Below, one piece after another: positions 1 to 8,077 of a stretch of DNA of 64,000 nt. The DNA is taken from positions 37,279 to 101,278 of the forward strand of contig JAEWOH010000066.1 in assembly GCA_023460955.1 (NCBI GenBank), written 5' to 3'. The position numbers and the translations under genes were made by a program. How positions within the stretch are numbered: position 1 is the stretch's first letter; each line of letters starts with the position of its first letter. The notes beneath the pieces are model-generated. The model had not been told where the DNA came from, did no database searches, and saw only the letters and a program-made list of their open reading frames with translations. Origin of the DNA: Bacillota bacterium (GTDB lineage Bacteria; Bacillota; Clostridia; Acetivibrionales; DSM-1351).

Positions 1-81
1 GAAAAGAAGCCCGAAGCAAAGGTTAACTTGCTTGAGACTCCTTATCCAATGATCTATGACTATTGCTATGCTGAATATTGA
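1..81 (+). CDS. C-terminal end of an unknown gene cut by the window start
   Basis: Frame 1 is open from the first base to a TGA at 79-81 and encodes 26 residues ending in a tyrosine-rich tail (YDYCYAEY). The lysine/glutamate-rich beginning and lack of stops are compatible with the 3' end of a gene entering from the left. Nothing identifies a family, and 26 codons open by chance is not rare, so this is a weak call. It converges with the minus-strand genes that follow. Confidence 0.35.
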   Translation, partial: EKKPEAKVNLLETPYPMIYDYCYAEY

Positions 82-165
82 ATGCTGGCTATTGATATAC
101 TGACTATTAATATACTGACTACTGGCGAATCTCTCCGCCGCTTAAAAACGTTTCTCTCATATGTT

Positions 166-1074
166 TTATGGGAGCTTGTGAAGCCAGTCGAAGTAGTCCT
201 GTAGTCTATTGGGTCCCCCCAATATATCTCTGGCGATGTAAAGCGTACCGTCATTTTTGACTTTTTCGCTCCACTTTACCAGACTTATTGTTCCGTTAAT
301 TATTTCAATTGCAGTTATGGCGCGGGGATGAATACAGCTGCCGTCATTAAAGTAAGGAACCTGACCCACATCTGGAAAGGAGGGCCTGTGGTTGTGTCCT
401 GCTATAAGCAGGTGTTTTTCTTTGACAACCCATTTTGTAAGTTTTTTTGCTATTGATATTTTCTTTTTATAATTCTTTGCCGCACTTGTCGGATCATTAA
501 CACCGAAGGTCTCCAGTGGCTTCCACACATACCTTACAAGAAATTTGCTCAATCTCCAGAAGGTACCACTCATGGTATCTACCTGGTGTCCGTGGATCAG
601 AAGTATTTTATCGTTCGACTCGGTATGCCTTAAAATTAAACCTTCGTGTGCCCTAACACTATTAAATATGGAAGGGTCCTCCTGGTTCCGCTGTGCAAAA
701 TAACGTTGTATGTTTGTGTCAATATACTTGTAATTTCTTTTCTCCATATCATGATTTCCGTACATGAGATACAGTCGTCTATCATCATGAAACTTGGACA
801 ACAGACTGAAAACATCTTTGTGAATCTGTATAATATCCGAGAGACGTTTGTTTTCCCATAGCTCATCCCCATCTCCCATTTCGATATAAGTAAAATTATG
901 ATAATAATAGTTGTTCAAAGCCGAAAGAAAAATGTTCCTGTTATTGAGAAAATTATCCGATCGGCTGCCGTCGCCCCTGTGACAGTCACTCATTAAAACA
1001 AATCGGGAAGAATTATCAAAGGGAATAATTTCTGACCTGTTATATACTCGAGTAACCTTTTCTAATTTATTCAT
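166..1074 (-). CDS. Calcineurin-like metallophosphoesterase
   Basis: Predicted cytoplasmic dinuclear-metal phosphoesterase, 302 aa. The metal-binding signature is complete: SDCHRGD (D30, H32), GDGDELW near residue 68, GNHD at 106-109, HGHQVD (H161, H163) and the final GHNHRP (H227, H229). No signal peptide or membrane segment is visible. An AGGTGGG ribosome-binding site sits just before the ATG, inside the end of the upstream DUF4474 gene, so the two are almost certainly co-transcribed. The substrate cannot be told from the sequence: the fold covers UDP-diacylglucosamine hydrolases, nucleotidases and protein phosphatases, and the GDxxDxW-type second motif leans towards the LpxH/YbbF-like branch, which is only an inference. 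Confidence 0.88.
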   Translation of the reverse strand: MNKLEKVTRVYNRSEIIPFDNSSRFVLMSDCHRGDGSRSDNFLNNRNIFLSALNNYYYHNFTYIEMGDGDELWENKRLSDIIQIHKDVFSLLSKFHDDRRLYLMYGNHDMEKRNYKYIDTNIQRYFAQRNQEDPSIFNSVRAHEGLILRHTESNDKILLIHGHQVDTMSGTFWRLSKFLVRYVWKPLETFGVNDPTSAAKNYKKKISIAKKLTKWVVKEKHLLIAGHNHRPSFPDVGQVPYFNDGSCIHPRAITAIEIINGTISLVKWSEKVKNDGTLYIARDILGGPNRLQDYFDWLHKLP

Positions 1075-1084
1075 TTATCCCACC

Positions 1085-2131
1085 TCACTTGGGAAGATAA
1101 TTTGTTTCTGTCTCTACATTCAAGAAGCTCTTTATCTTATCAAATACACTGAACACTGCTGCTGTTTTACCTATTTTAAACAACTCGGTATATAGTTCGG
1201 GCGAGCCCTCTTTAACAGCATTAACCTTATCTTTCAAACCTGTATAGCCCTTGGTAAGCACCTGGTAAACCTCACAGTTCCTCTTGAGCTGCGCAAGCAT
1301 CAACCTGTCAGTGGCTGCTGACCTGGTGTATGGCTGCTTCGTCTTTGGTTTGTCATAATGTAGTGCAACTGTTGTCCTTCTGACCTCATACTCTTCCTCT
1401 GTGTAACCTGCCTTAAGAAGGCTTTTCAGGAAGGCATCCCTCATACCCCTGCTTTTAAAGGTTATATATACATCCATAGACAGCTCCGAAGGTTCAGAAT
1501 ACTCTCCAAGTTTAAACCCTGTCAGCCACCAGTGTTTATCCTTACGGGTCATTATTTTCTCACCGTTTTTGTAAAGGATAAAAGCCATGTATAATCTGTC
1601 TTCATTGCTTGCGCAGGAATAAAATGTACCGTCAAAAACACCGGGTATGTTTAAATCAGGCCATTTGCTGGAGTAAACTCCAACTTCACAGCCTGTGGTC
1701 ATTCCATATTGTCCTTTCCAGAACTCTATAAGCCAACGCCTTCCTCCGTAGGAAAATCGGATGGGCTCGCAATCGATGATCATTCCCAGAGGAGCGGCTG
1801 CTTCATCATAAAGCCTGCAATAACCCATACTTCTCTGCCATGCATACATTGTTGAAAAGAATATGTCATTTTTAGGACTGTAGGCGTAACCGGCAGTACC
1901 AATTAATTCATCTATGGTACTTCCGCCGTCGTCCTTGTCCCGCTCTTCTGAGAAATCTTTTTTAGCTGCCCGGTAATACCTTCTTTCAGCTAACTTGTAC
2001 GAAAGCTTTGAAGCGATATATTCATACAAAAGCGGTCCCGCAAGAACAACTACAAAAATAGAAATTAATAGAATAGAAAACCAAACATTGAAACTTACAG
2101 TGTCATTGGTTAGAAATAAAACATTTAACAT
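1085..2131 (-). CDS. Membrane-anchored DUF4474-type protein
   Basis: 348 aa, function unknown. Residues about 17-37 form one N-terminal membrane segment, followed by a short basic/acidic linker and a large globular domain. The stretch AGYAYSPKNDIFFS followed by a Trp/Tyr-rich block (WQRSMGYCRLYDEAAAP, LIEFWKGQYGMTTGCEVGVY) is what I recognise as DUF4474; the assignment is from memory of that family and was not searched. The C-terminus is basic and helical, and the main domain probably faces the cytoplasm. It precedes the metallophosphoesterase by about 10 bp with the second gene's RBS inside its end, so it is the first gene of a two-gene minus-strand operon. Confidence 0.72.
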   Translation of the reverse strand: MLNVLFLTNDTVSFNVWFSILLISIFVVVLAGPLLYEYIASKLSYKLAERRYYRAAKKDFSEERDKDDGGSTIDELIGTAGYAYSPKNDIFFSTMYAWQRSMGYCRLYDEAAAPLGMIIDCEPIRFSYGGRRWLIEFWKGQYGMTTGCEVGVYSSKWPDLNIPGVFDGTFYSCASNEDRLYMAFILYKNGEKIMTRKDKHWWLTGFKLGEYSEPSELSMDVYITFKSRGMRDAFLKSLLKAGYTEEEYEVRRTTVALHYDKPKTKQPYTRSAATDRLMLAQLKRNCEVYQVLTKGYTGLKDKVNAVKEGSPELYTELFKIGKTAAVFSVFDKIKSFLNVETETNYLPK

Positions 2132-2203
2132 AATAACTCACTCCAAATATGTTGTTTATACATAATATTCAAATTTGACGAGTTATGTTAAAGAATAAAA
2201 AGA

Positions 2204-2240
2204 TAAAAAAACTACCCTGGGTTATTCTCAAGGTAGTTTA
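2204..2240 (-). terminator. Rho-independent terminator of the diguanylate cyclase gene
   Basis: AAACTACC and GGTAGTTT arms around a 15-nt loop. Read on the minus strand the hairpin runs into a long T-rich tract (TTTTTTTATCTTTTT), just after the stop of the gene at 2280. Confidence 0.85.
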
Positions 2241-2279
2241 AATATAGAACAGATTTGTTTTTTACTAAAAAAGATTTAT

Positions 2280-3362
2280 TTATTGCTCAGCAAGCACAAC
2301 TTTATTCCGGCCAGAGCGTTTAGCTGAATATAGAGCCTCATCGGCCTTTTCCTTCATTGTGTTTAAATCCTCAATCTTATCGGGATAGCAAGCAGCCCCT
2401 ATTGATATGGTTATTTTGATGCTTGTACCATCAGATAGAACAAAAGGGGTATTCTGGACCTTTTGGCGAATTCTTTCGGCAATATCCAAAGCCAGTCCTG
2501 AGTCGCAATTGGGAAGAATTATTGAAAATTCCTCACCGCCGTTTCTTGATACAATATCTCCATCCCTGCAGTTCTGAAGCAGAATTTCTCCAAGTGTTTT
2601 AAGAACAACATCACCTTCCTTATGGCCATAGGTATCATTAACTTTTTTGAAGAAGTCAATGTCCAGGAACAGCAAAGAGAATTTTTGATCGAGCTGTTTG
2701 GCTGTATCAACTACGTTATTGTAAACAGTATCAAATTGTCGGACATTATTCAGACCTGTCAAAAAGTCTCTTTTAGCTTCCAGTTTGTAACGTCTGAAGG
2801 CAAAGGTATATGCCTCAAGATATCCGATATATTTGTATAGAACAAAGGCCACAAGACTTGTTACTGATAAATATATCAGTATAATAACTATTTTATCTGA
2901 TAATTCGGGGACAAAAAGCGCGTAAGAGGTTCCTGTAACAAACTCAGATACCAACAAGCTGTAGATCCACTTTTTATGTAAGGTTTTTTGCTTTTTAAAA
3001 ATAACATAGTTGAAAAATGGAATAGATAACATAGACACCGATGCAAAAATTGATGCAAAGGATACTCCAAACCGAAACATTCGGAACATTGCGGTAGCCA
3101 GGCCTGTAATTAACCCGGGTAAAAAGCCTCCATAAAGAGAAGCTATCAATATAGGTAAAATGCGGAGGTCTAGAATAAGATGGTTGGCCAGTTTTACCGA
3201 AAACTCTACAAGTATTATCCCCATAATACCAAATATTAAGCCTGAACGTAGCTTGAGCCTCAGGGAAAGCTGAGGATTTAAGCCTGTATTCCCGAAAATC
3301 TGATAACAAACACTGATAAAAGCCACTAACATTCCTGCATTAATTACAAAATCTCTGAACAT
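2280..3362 (-). CDS. Diguanylate cyclase with 5TM-type membrane sensor
   Basis: Makes the second messenger c-di-GMP from two GTP. 360 aa: about six hydrophobic segments fill residues 5-180 and resemble the 5TMR-LYT (LytS-like) sensor fold, then a short helix leads to a GGDEF domain from about residue 195. The active-site motif is GGEEF at 275-279, a functional variant. Five residues upstream RDGD (266-269) forms the RxxD product-inhibition site, so feedback control by c-di-GMP is expected. The DxD metal residues are in LFLDIDFFKK. It is monocistronic, with its own terminator, and belongs with the second cyclase at 60520 and the HD-GYP protein at 12395 in a c-di-GMP circuit. The signal sensed is unknown. 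Confidence 0.92.
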   Translation of the reverse strand: MFRDFVINAGMLVAFISVCYQIFGNTGLNPQLSLRLKLRSGLIFGIMGIILVEFSVKLANHLILDLRILPILIASLYGGFLPGLITGLATAMFRMFRFGVSFASIFASVSMLSIPFFNYVIFKKQKTLHKKWIYSLLVSEFVTGTSYALFVPELSDKIVIILIYLSVTSLVAFVLYKYIGYLEAYTFAFRRYKLEAKRDFLTGLNNVRQFDTVYNNVVDTAKQLDQKFSLLFLDIDFFKKVNDTYGHKEGDVVLKTLGEILLQNCRDGDIVSRNGGEEFSIILPNCDSGLALDIAERIRQKVQNTPFVLSDGTSIKITISIGAACYPDKIEDLNTMKEKADEALYSAKRSGRNKVVLAEQ

Positions 3363-3525
3363 TATTCCCCCATAATATTAGTCTCTATATATAATATATA
3401 ATTATACTACCATTTTACTAAATTGGGTAATAGGAGGTAAAAATAACATAAGTTATTTATAGGAAGGTCAAATAATAACTATCAGATAATGTTCAGACTT
3501 CCCACTGGAGTTATTTACCGGATAT

Positions 3526-3580
3526 AAAAAAATGCCCGGCCCCTCTTTACAAATGGCTTGTAAGAAAAGGTACGGGCATC
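3526..3580 (-). terminator. Terminator of the esterase gene
   Basis: GATGCCCG and CGGGCATT arms on the minus strand, with a roughly 35-nt loop, followed by TTTTTTTATA. It lies directly downstream of the stop at 3614. Confidence 0.8.
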
Positions 3581-3613
3581 TGTTTACTTTGCCGGGCTGT
3601 CAACCATCAATAA

Positions 3614-5002
3614 TTATGACGGTATATGTTTATCAAATATCACCAAAGGGTCTGTTTTACTGCCATCCAATAGCCCGGAAGCCTGCCCTTTGAGTTGCTT
3701 GTCAAAAAACGCAAGAGTATAATCATTTACTAGCTTTATGCATTGATAGGAATCAACTGTTCCAACCCCAAGCATTTTTGAGAGCAGAGGAGAAATCCTT
3801 GGCAAGTCAGTGAAGTTAAGGTGGCCTGAATCTTTTATACAAAGGGAGTAAGCTTCGGCTTTACTGTTATTATACGCATTGATGTTTGGAAGGTAGCTGC
3901 TTTCCTTAGCTTGAGGCTCAAGGAAAAGTGATCCGTACATAAGCATCAAGGGTTTTTTGAAAGGCTCCTTCGTTAACGAGTCCTTATTACCTTCGGGCCC
4001 GGTAATATCACCAAGCATTGTACCGTCTATTACAATCGCAGCCTTGACATCATCTCGGTCTCTGCACACCTGAGCTGAGGCTGCTCCACCAAGTGAATGC
4101 CCGAAAAGCCCGATGTTTCCTAAATCCATGTGTCCTCTTAATAATTCGCCCTGGGTACCAAGGTCTCCGGTTTTTAAGCTGTCTATAACAAATTCAATAT
4201 CTGCAGTTCTTAAGTTCAACCATTTATGGCTTTCTGTAAATTCTTCCTGGGCAGTGAGTTTGCCGGATGAAGCCGCAAGCGCACTATTGAGAAAATCCGT
4301 ATTAACCGGAACCTTACTTCCATCAGCGAAGGATGAATAAAAAGAATGATAGGTATGATCGATACTGGCAACTATATAGCCATGGCTTGCAAGCTCTCTG
4401 CAGGCTGATGCGTTACTGCTGCGGACACCGAAGGCACCATGTGAGAAAATGACTACAGGATAGTTCTTTTCCTGGTTTGAAACCTTTGCGGCGGTTGTAC
4501 CATATTCGGTTTTTATATCAGTTTCGGCGGGATACCAGAACTGTACTGCAAGTTTACGGAAATCACAGGTTGCTTGAGTAAAGGTTTCTTCGCGCTTGTT
4601 ATCTGTAAGGTCACAGGTAATTGTTCCAATATTGTATTTGCCTGTGGACTGCGGAAGAGAATTAAAAGGAAGAACAACAGTGGGGAAGAGCACACATATT
4701 CCAAGAGCCAATATTGCAGCTGTACGCCCTATACCCGCCAATACTCTGTGCCTTGGCTGATTTGGATTGTGTTTGAATATTCTGACAAGAGTAACAAGAA
4801 AAAGGATAATAATGAATATATAAAGAGGAATAAATCGTACCCTGATAGTTTGTGTGTCTATTACAAGATGAAGCATTAAAAAAACGACAGCTGCAAGGGG
4901 CATAAAATCCAGAAAGCGCGGAACTTTTTTGACAGGCAGCAAAGGCCAGATAAGTACCGGAATTATTGGTAAAATCATTAATATTTCTAATATTGTTAAC
5001 AT
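3614..5002 (-). CDS. Membrane-anchored PAF-acetylhydrolase-like esterase
   Basis: Predicted alpha/beta-hydrolase of the platelet-activating-factor acetylhydrolase (plasma/isoform II) type; 462 aa from the chosen start. Three hydrophobic segments occupy about residues 1-105, then an extracytoplasmic hydrolase domain. FSHGAFG provides the oxyanion region and FGHSLGG contains the nucleophile Ser303; the catalytic His is probably in DSGHLNF. The longer reading starting at 5077 is rejected because GGAGGG lies 6 bases before the ATG at 5000-5002. That RBS is buried in a 22-bp inverted repeat (see 5006-5061), so translation may be switchable. The natural substrate is unknown. The NarL-type pair just upstream on the same strand could share or control the transcript. 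Confidence 0.8.
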   Translation of the reverse strand: MLTILEILMILPIIPVLIWPLLPVKKVPRFLDFMPLAAVVFLMLHLVIDTQTIRVRFIPLYIFIIILFLVTLVRIFKHNPNQPRHRVLAGIGRTAAILALGICVLFPTVVLPFNSLPQSTGKYNIGTITCDLTDNKREETFTQATCDFRKLAVQFWYPAETDIKTEYGTTAAKVSNQEKNYPVVIFSHGAFGVRSSNASACRELASHGYIVASIDHTYHSFYSSFADGSKVPVNTDFLNSALAASSGKLTAQEEFTESHKWLNLRTADIEFVIDSLKTGDLGTQGELLRGHMDLGNIGLFGHSLGGAASAQVCRDRDDVKAAIVIDGTMLGDITGPEGNKDSLTKEPFKKPLMLMYGSLFLEPQAKESSYLPNINAYNNSKAEAYSLCIKDSGHLNFTDLPRISPLLSKMLGVGTVDSYQCIKLVNDYTLAFFDKQLKGQASGLLDGSKTDPLVIFDKHIPS

Positions 5003-5005
5003 ATT

Positions 5006-5061
5006 AACCCTCCATTGAATTACAATTTGATTATGAATTAATTGTAATTCAATGGAGGGTT
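5006..5061 (-). promoter_or_regulatory. 22-bp hairpin that buries the esterase ribosome-binding site
   Basis: Perfect inverted repeat: arms 5006-5027 and 5040-5061, loop 12 nt. In the minus-strand mRNA the 3' arm carries GGAGGG, the only Shine-Dalgarno for the ATG at 5002, and the 5' arm supplies the complementary CCCTCC. There is no U-tract, so it is not an ordinary terminator. It could instead be a DNA operator. Confidence 0.75.
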
Positions 5062-5180
5062 TTGCACATCTGCCCAAAGTAATATTTTATTATATAAAAA
5101 GTATGACCGGAGTCATAGTTTTTATGAATTAACTCTGCCACGGTTTATGTAAATAATGTCAATTGGGTTACCAATAACAG

Positions 5181-5843
5181 CTATATGTATTTATTTTGAT
5201 GTGCATACAGTGTAAGCTTGCTTCGGTCACTCACTTGCAGCTTACTGTAAAGGCTGCTTATATAGTTTTTGACAGTTCCCTCAGAAATGAAAAGCTTTTT
5301 GGATATTTCAGAGTTTGTCATACCGTTTCCCACAAGCCTGAGGACTTCCTTCTCCCGGTCTGTCAGGTCAGAGGCCGGAACTTCCTCATTCTGCTGGGCC
5401 TGACCTGTAGGGATTGGACTTGAACCTGCTATATGTGATATTACTTTTGCCGCAATTTCCGGCTGCATTATAGAATTACCGTTGTACGCATCCCTGATTG
5501 CTCCCACCAGTTTTTCAGAGGAAAGGTCTTTCAGAATATATCCTGTAGCACCATTTTTTAGTGCTTCAATAATAAATTCATCATCATCAAAGGTCGTGAG
5601 AATTATTACTTTTATATGAGGATAACACTGCTTTATAATTCTGGTACATTCAACACCATCCATAACAGGCATTCTAATATCCATCAGAACTACATCCGGG
5701 TTAAATTGTGCTGCCTTATCAAGGGCATCCTTTCCGTTTTCGGCAAGTGCAACCACCGACATATCCTCTTCTAGTTCCAAAATCGTTTTTAAACCTTCTC
5801 TCATTAGCCTCTGATCGTCAGTAATTATTAATTTGATATTCAT
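5181..5843 (-). CDS. NarL/LuxR-family response regulator
   Basis: 220 aa DNA-binding regulator. A receiver domain fills residues 1-120: acidic pair D9-D10, phospho-acceptor D55 in VLMDIRMP, Thr in ILTTFDDDE and Lys in GYILKD. A LuxR-type helix-turn-helix follows (LTDREKEVLRLVGNGMTNSE onwards, about residues 155-215). A TTG-initiated longer version is possible, but GGAGAA four bases before the ATG at 5843 decides the start. It lies about 43 bp after the histidine kinase gene on the same strand and is its partner. The esterase downstream is a candidate target, by position only. Confidence 0.93.
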   Translation of the reverse strand: MNIKLIITDDQRLMREGLKTILELEEDMSVVALAENGKDALDKAAQFNPDVVLMDIRMPVMDGVECTRIIKQCYPHIKVIILTTFDDDEFIIEALKNGATGYILKDLSSEKLVGAIRDAYNGNSIMQPEIAAKVISHIAGSSPIPTGQAQQNEEVPASDLTDREKEVLRLVGNGMTNSEISKKLFISEGTVKNYISSLYSKLQVSDRSKLTLYAHQNKYI

Positions 5844-5886
5844 AAAATTCTCCAATAATAAAATTTATATAAGCCAAATTTTTAGT

Positions 5887-7065
5887 CTAGTTGCCTGTAG
5901 GAACATTAATTATAGTTTTAAAACCATTACGATTTGAACTGGTGAACTCTGCCTTTCCGTTTAGGGCATTGATTCGTTCCATGATGCCTTTCAGACCATA
6001 GCCTGCTTTAATATTTGTACAGCCCAGTCCATTATCCTCAACTATTACTTCAATAGAACCGTTTACCTGAGTAATATTAACTCTTATATCGGTAGCATGT
6101 CCATGCCTGATGGAATTGGTAATACTCTCCTGAATTGCCCTGAATATCGCAACCTCCAAGCCTGTCGACAATTTCAGCTCCTGCGGAAGAGAACTATGGA
6201 GCGCTACTTTTACTCCTGTATTCTCCGTAACTTCATTAATGACGGTGGTAACTGAGGCTAATAAGGATTTATCCTCCATTACTTTGGGGCGAAGTGCCTT
6301 TATAGATCGCTTTATATCATTAAAGCCGCTTCGAGATAGCTCCTGAGCCTTTTCCAACTCTCCGGGCAGCCGGGAGGGGTCTGCGCCGGCCAGCTTTTTA
6401 CATGCTTCAAGCTGAACAATAAGAGTAGTAAGTGTGTGTGCAAGTGTATCATGGATTTCCCTGGCCATTCTTGTTCTTTCCTCTTCAATAGCAAGCTTTT
6501 GAACAGCTGCCGAATTCTCGATCAACATTTTATAGGCTTGCTCCAGCTCACTATTTATGCGAGCCTGTTTCTCCTTTTCATTTATTTGCATTTTAACGAG
6601 ATGGCTCATACCAATTACAAATACAGAGGAAACAATTAAGGAGACAACCATAGAAAGCATTGAACTGTAAGGTATTTCTTTTGTAACAGCTGATAGTGAA
6701 AATTCGACCACAATAAAGGTTGATGCTGCCAGAACAGAATATTTTAAAGGGTACATGAGGACCATAGATGATAACATTACATAAAAAAACAGTATATGTA
6801 CAGAACTTTTATCAAAGCTACCGATAATTAATATAAGTATAGTTTCAAGAATAATGCTGACTATTGTATAGCTTGCAGGCTTATTTCGGGGGTACAGCCA
6901 ATATTCTCTTGAAAAGTTAACGATAAATAGCGAAATAATAAGAGGTATCAGGATTCGAAGGGTGGTAAAGTCATTGTCGAACATAATTATTACGGTTGCT
7001 GATATGTAAGAAAATATTATGAGATATTTTAGTATGTTTTTAATTTTTAAACCTGACAGCATCAT
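5887..7065 (-). CDS. NarX/DesK-type sensor histidine kinase
   Basis: 392 aa membrane kinase that phosphorylates the adjacent NarL-type regulator. Five to six hydrophobic segments cover residues 10-160, with very short loops, suggesting an intramembrane or cytoplasmic signal rather than an external ligand domain. A coiled coil (about 160-195) leads to the HisKA_3 box with phospho-acceptor H205 in MAREIHDTLAH. The ATPase domain shows the N-box in AIQESITNSIRHG and the G-box in VEDNGLGC. Start codons MM follow AGGGGG; the second ATG may be the one used. The domain order and lengths match DesK/LiaS-like kinases, which often sense envelope or membrane state. Confidence 0.92.
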   Translation of the reverse strand: MMLSGLKIKNILKYLIIFSYISATVIIMFDNDFTTLRILIPLIISLFIVNFSREYWLYPRNKPASYTIVSIILETILILIIGSFDKSSVHILFFYVMLSSMVLMYPLKYSVLAASTFIVVEFSLSAVTKEIPYSSMLSMVVSLIVSSVFVIGMSHLVKMQINEKEKQARINSELEQAYKMLIENSAAVQKLAIEEERTRMAREIHDTLAHTLTTLIVQLEACKKLAGADPSRLPGELEKAQELSRSGFNDIKRSIKALRPKVMEDKSLLASVTTVINEVTENTGVKVALHSSLPQELKLSTGLEVAIFRAIQESITNSIRHGHATDIRVNITQVNGSIEVIVEDNGLGCTNIKAGYGLKGIMERINALNGKAEFTSSNRNGFKTIINVPTGN

Positions 7066-7175
7066 TAACCCCCTGCACTAATGTGACTATTTACTGTTTT
7101 GTGTACTTTTACAAAACAATTATATCATCAAGCAGGGTTAACTTGAAAGGATACACAGGATTTTTGTGTTGCAGC

Positions 7176-7209
7176 ATAAAAACAGGAGGCCCGAAGGCCA
7201 CCTGTTTTT
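7176..7209 (-). terminator. Terminator of the CBM25-like gene
   Basis: AAAACAGG-AGGCC, tetraloop CGAA, GGCC-ACCTGTTTT, with one mismatch in a 13-bp stem; T-rich on the minus-strand exit. It abuts the stop codon at 7208. Confidence 0.8.
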
Positions 7210-7615
7210 ATTGGATATAATAACTATAGTTTTTGCCTGAATTATCATCCATTTTGTTGGATGCATCCTTGAAGGATACACTGATCTGGCATCCGGACTG
7301 AACGGGAACAGATAATTCATACTTCTGGTGGGTACTGTTCATAGGAAAGGTTTGGCTGTTTCGAGCGTTATTTGTGTCCAAGGTATTAACGATAGCATAT
7401 ATCTCTGTAGCCCCGTTTTTAACAAGCTGTCCGTCATACATCAATCTGACCTTGTCACCGTAGGTAGTGAAAGATACTCCTTTGGCGTAATTATCGTCTG
7501 AAGCTTTATCGGAAAGCTCGATATTAAACGTTTCTGCCCCGCATTCATTACAGCCGGATGAATTAACATCCGTATAAACCAAGGATTCATCACTAAAGTT
7601 TACAGGTTGTTCCAT
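7208..7615 (-). CDS. Single-domain carbohydrate-binding protein, CBM25-like
   Basis: 135 aa with no signal peptide. Residues about 50-133 resemble the starch-binding CBM25 fold: VRLMYDGQLVKNGATEIYAI at the start, a central NSTHQKYELSVPV strand pair, and the ending SFKDASNKMDDNSGKNYSYYI, close to the usual FKD-NNWDNN-NYSF ending. This is recognised from memory, not searched. The N-terminal 45 residues carry a Cys pair (SGCNECGAE). The start at 7615 is set by GGGAGG seven bases upstream; the longer reading would run through the tRNA terminator. Such cytoplasmic modules may bind glycogen-like polymers. It is monocistronic. Confidence 0.7.
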   Translation of the reverse strand: MEQPVNFSDESLVYTDVNSSGCNECGAETFNIELSDKASDDNYAKGVSFTTYGDKVRLMYDGQLVKNGATEIYAIVNTLDTNNARNSQTFPMNSTHQKYELSVPVQSGCQISVSFKDASNKMDDNSGKNYSYYIQ

Positions 7616-7723
7616 ATTCATACCTCCCGAAAAACTATATTTTTTAACCCAATATATTTTTTGCAATGATATAAAAATTATCCTGTACGAATTGTGGTAA
7701 AAATGATAAAAAAAATGACAATA

Positions 7724-7755
7724 AAAAAAGGCTTTCATATATATGAAGCCTTTTT
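7724..7755 (-). terminator. Terminator after tRNA-Lys
   Basis: AAAAAGGCTTCATATAT-type hairpin (one bulged base) immediately after the CCA end of the tRNA, with a T-rich exit on the minus strand. Confidence 0.75.
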
Positions 7756-7830
7756 GGTGCGCCATCAGGGATTCGAACCCGGGACACCCTGATTAAGAGT
7801 CAGGTGCTCTACCAACTGAGCTAATGGCGC
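7755..7830 (-). tRNA. tRNA-Lys (anticodon CTT)
   Basis: 76 nt, including an encoded CCA. The acceptor stem GCGCCAT/ATGGCGC pairs perfectly, with discriminator A. The anticodon loop CTCTTAA gives CTT, and the T-loop GGTTCGAATCC is standard. Transcribed alone, with its own terminator. Confidence 0.97.
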
Positions 7831-8077
7831 ATTAATGATAAAGTTGGTAAACAAATTAAATTAAGCAACTCGTATATTATATTGTGTATTTAATTTATTG
7901 TCAATACCTAAAAATTAATTAATAAAGACATTAAATGATTCTGCATAATATTTAAAATCCCATATTTTATAGGAAGTTCGGTTGAGATTGCTAGAAATAA
8001 TGTATTAAAATGTAAAATAATGTTATAATATTTAAGAAATTCAAGTAATTCAAGTAATTCTGAGGGGAGGGTTTATT

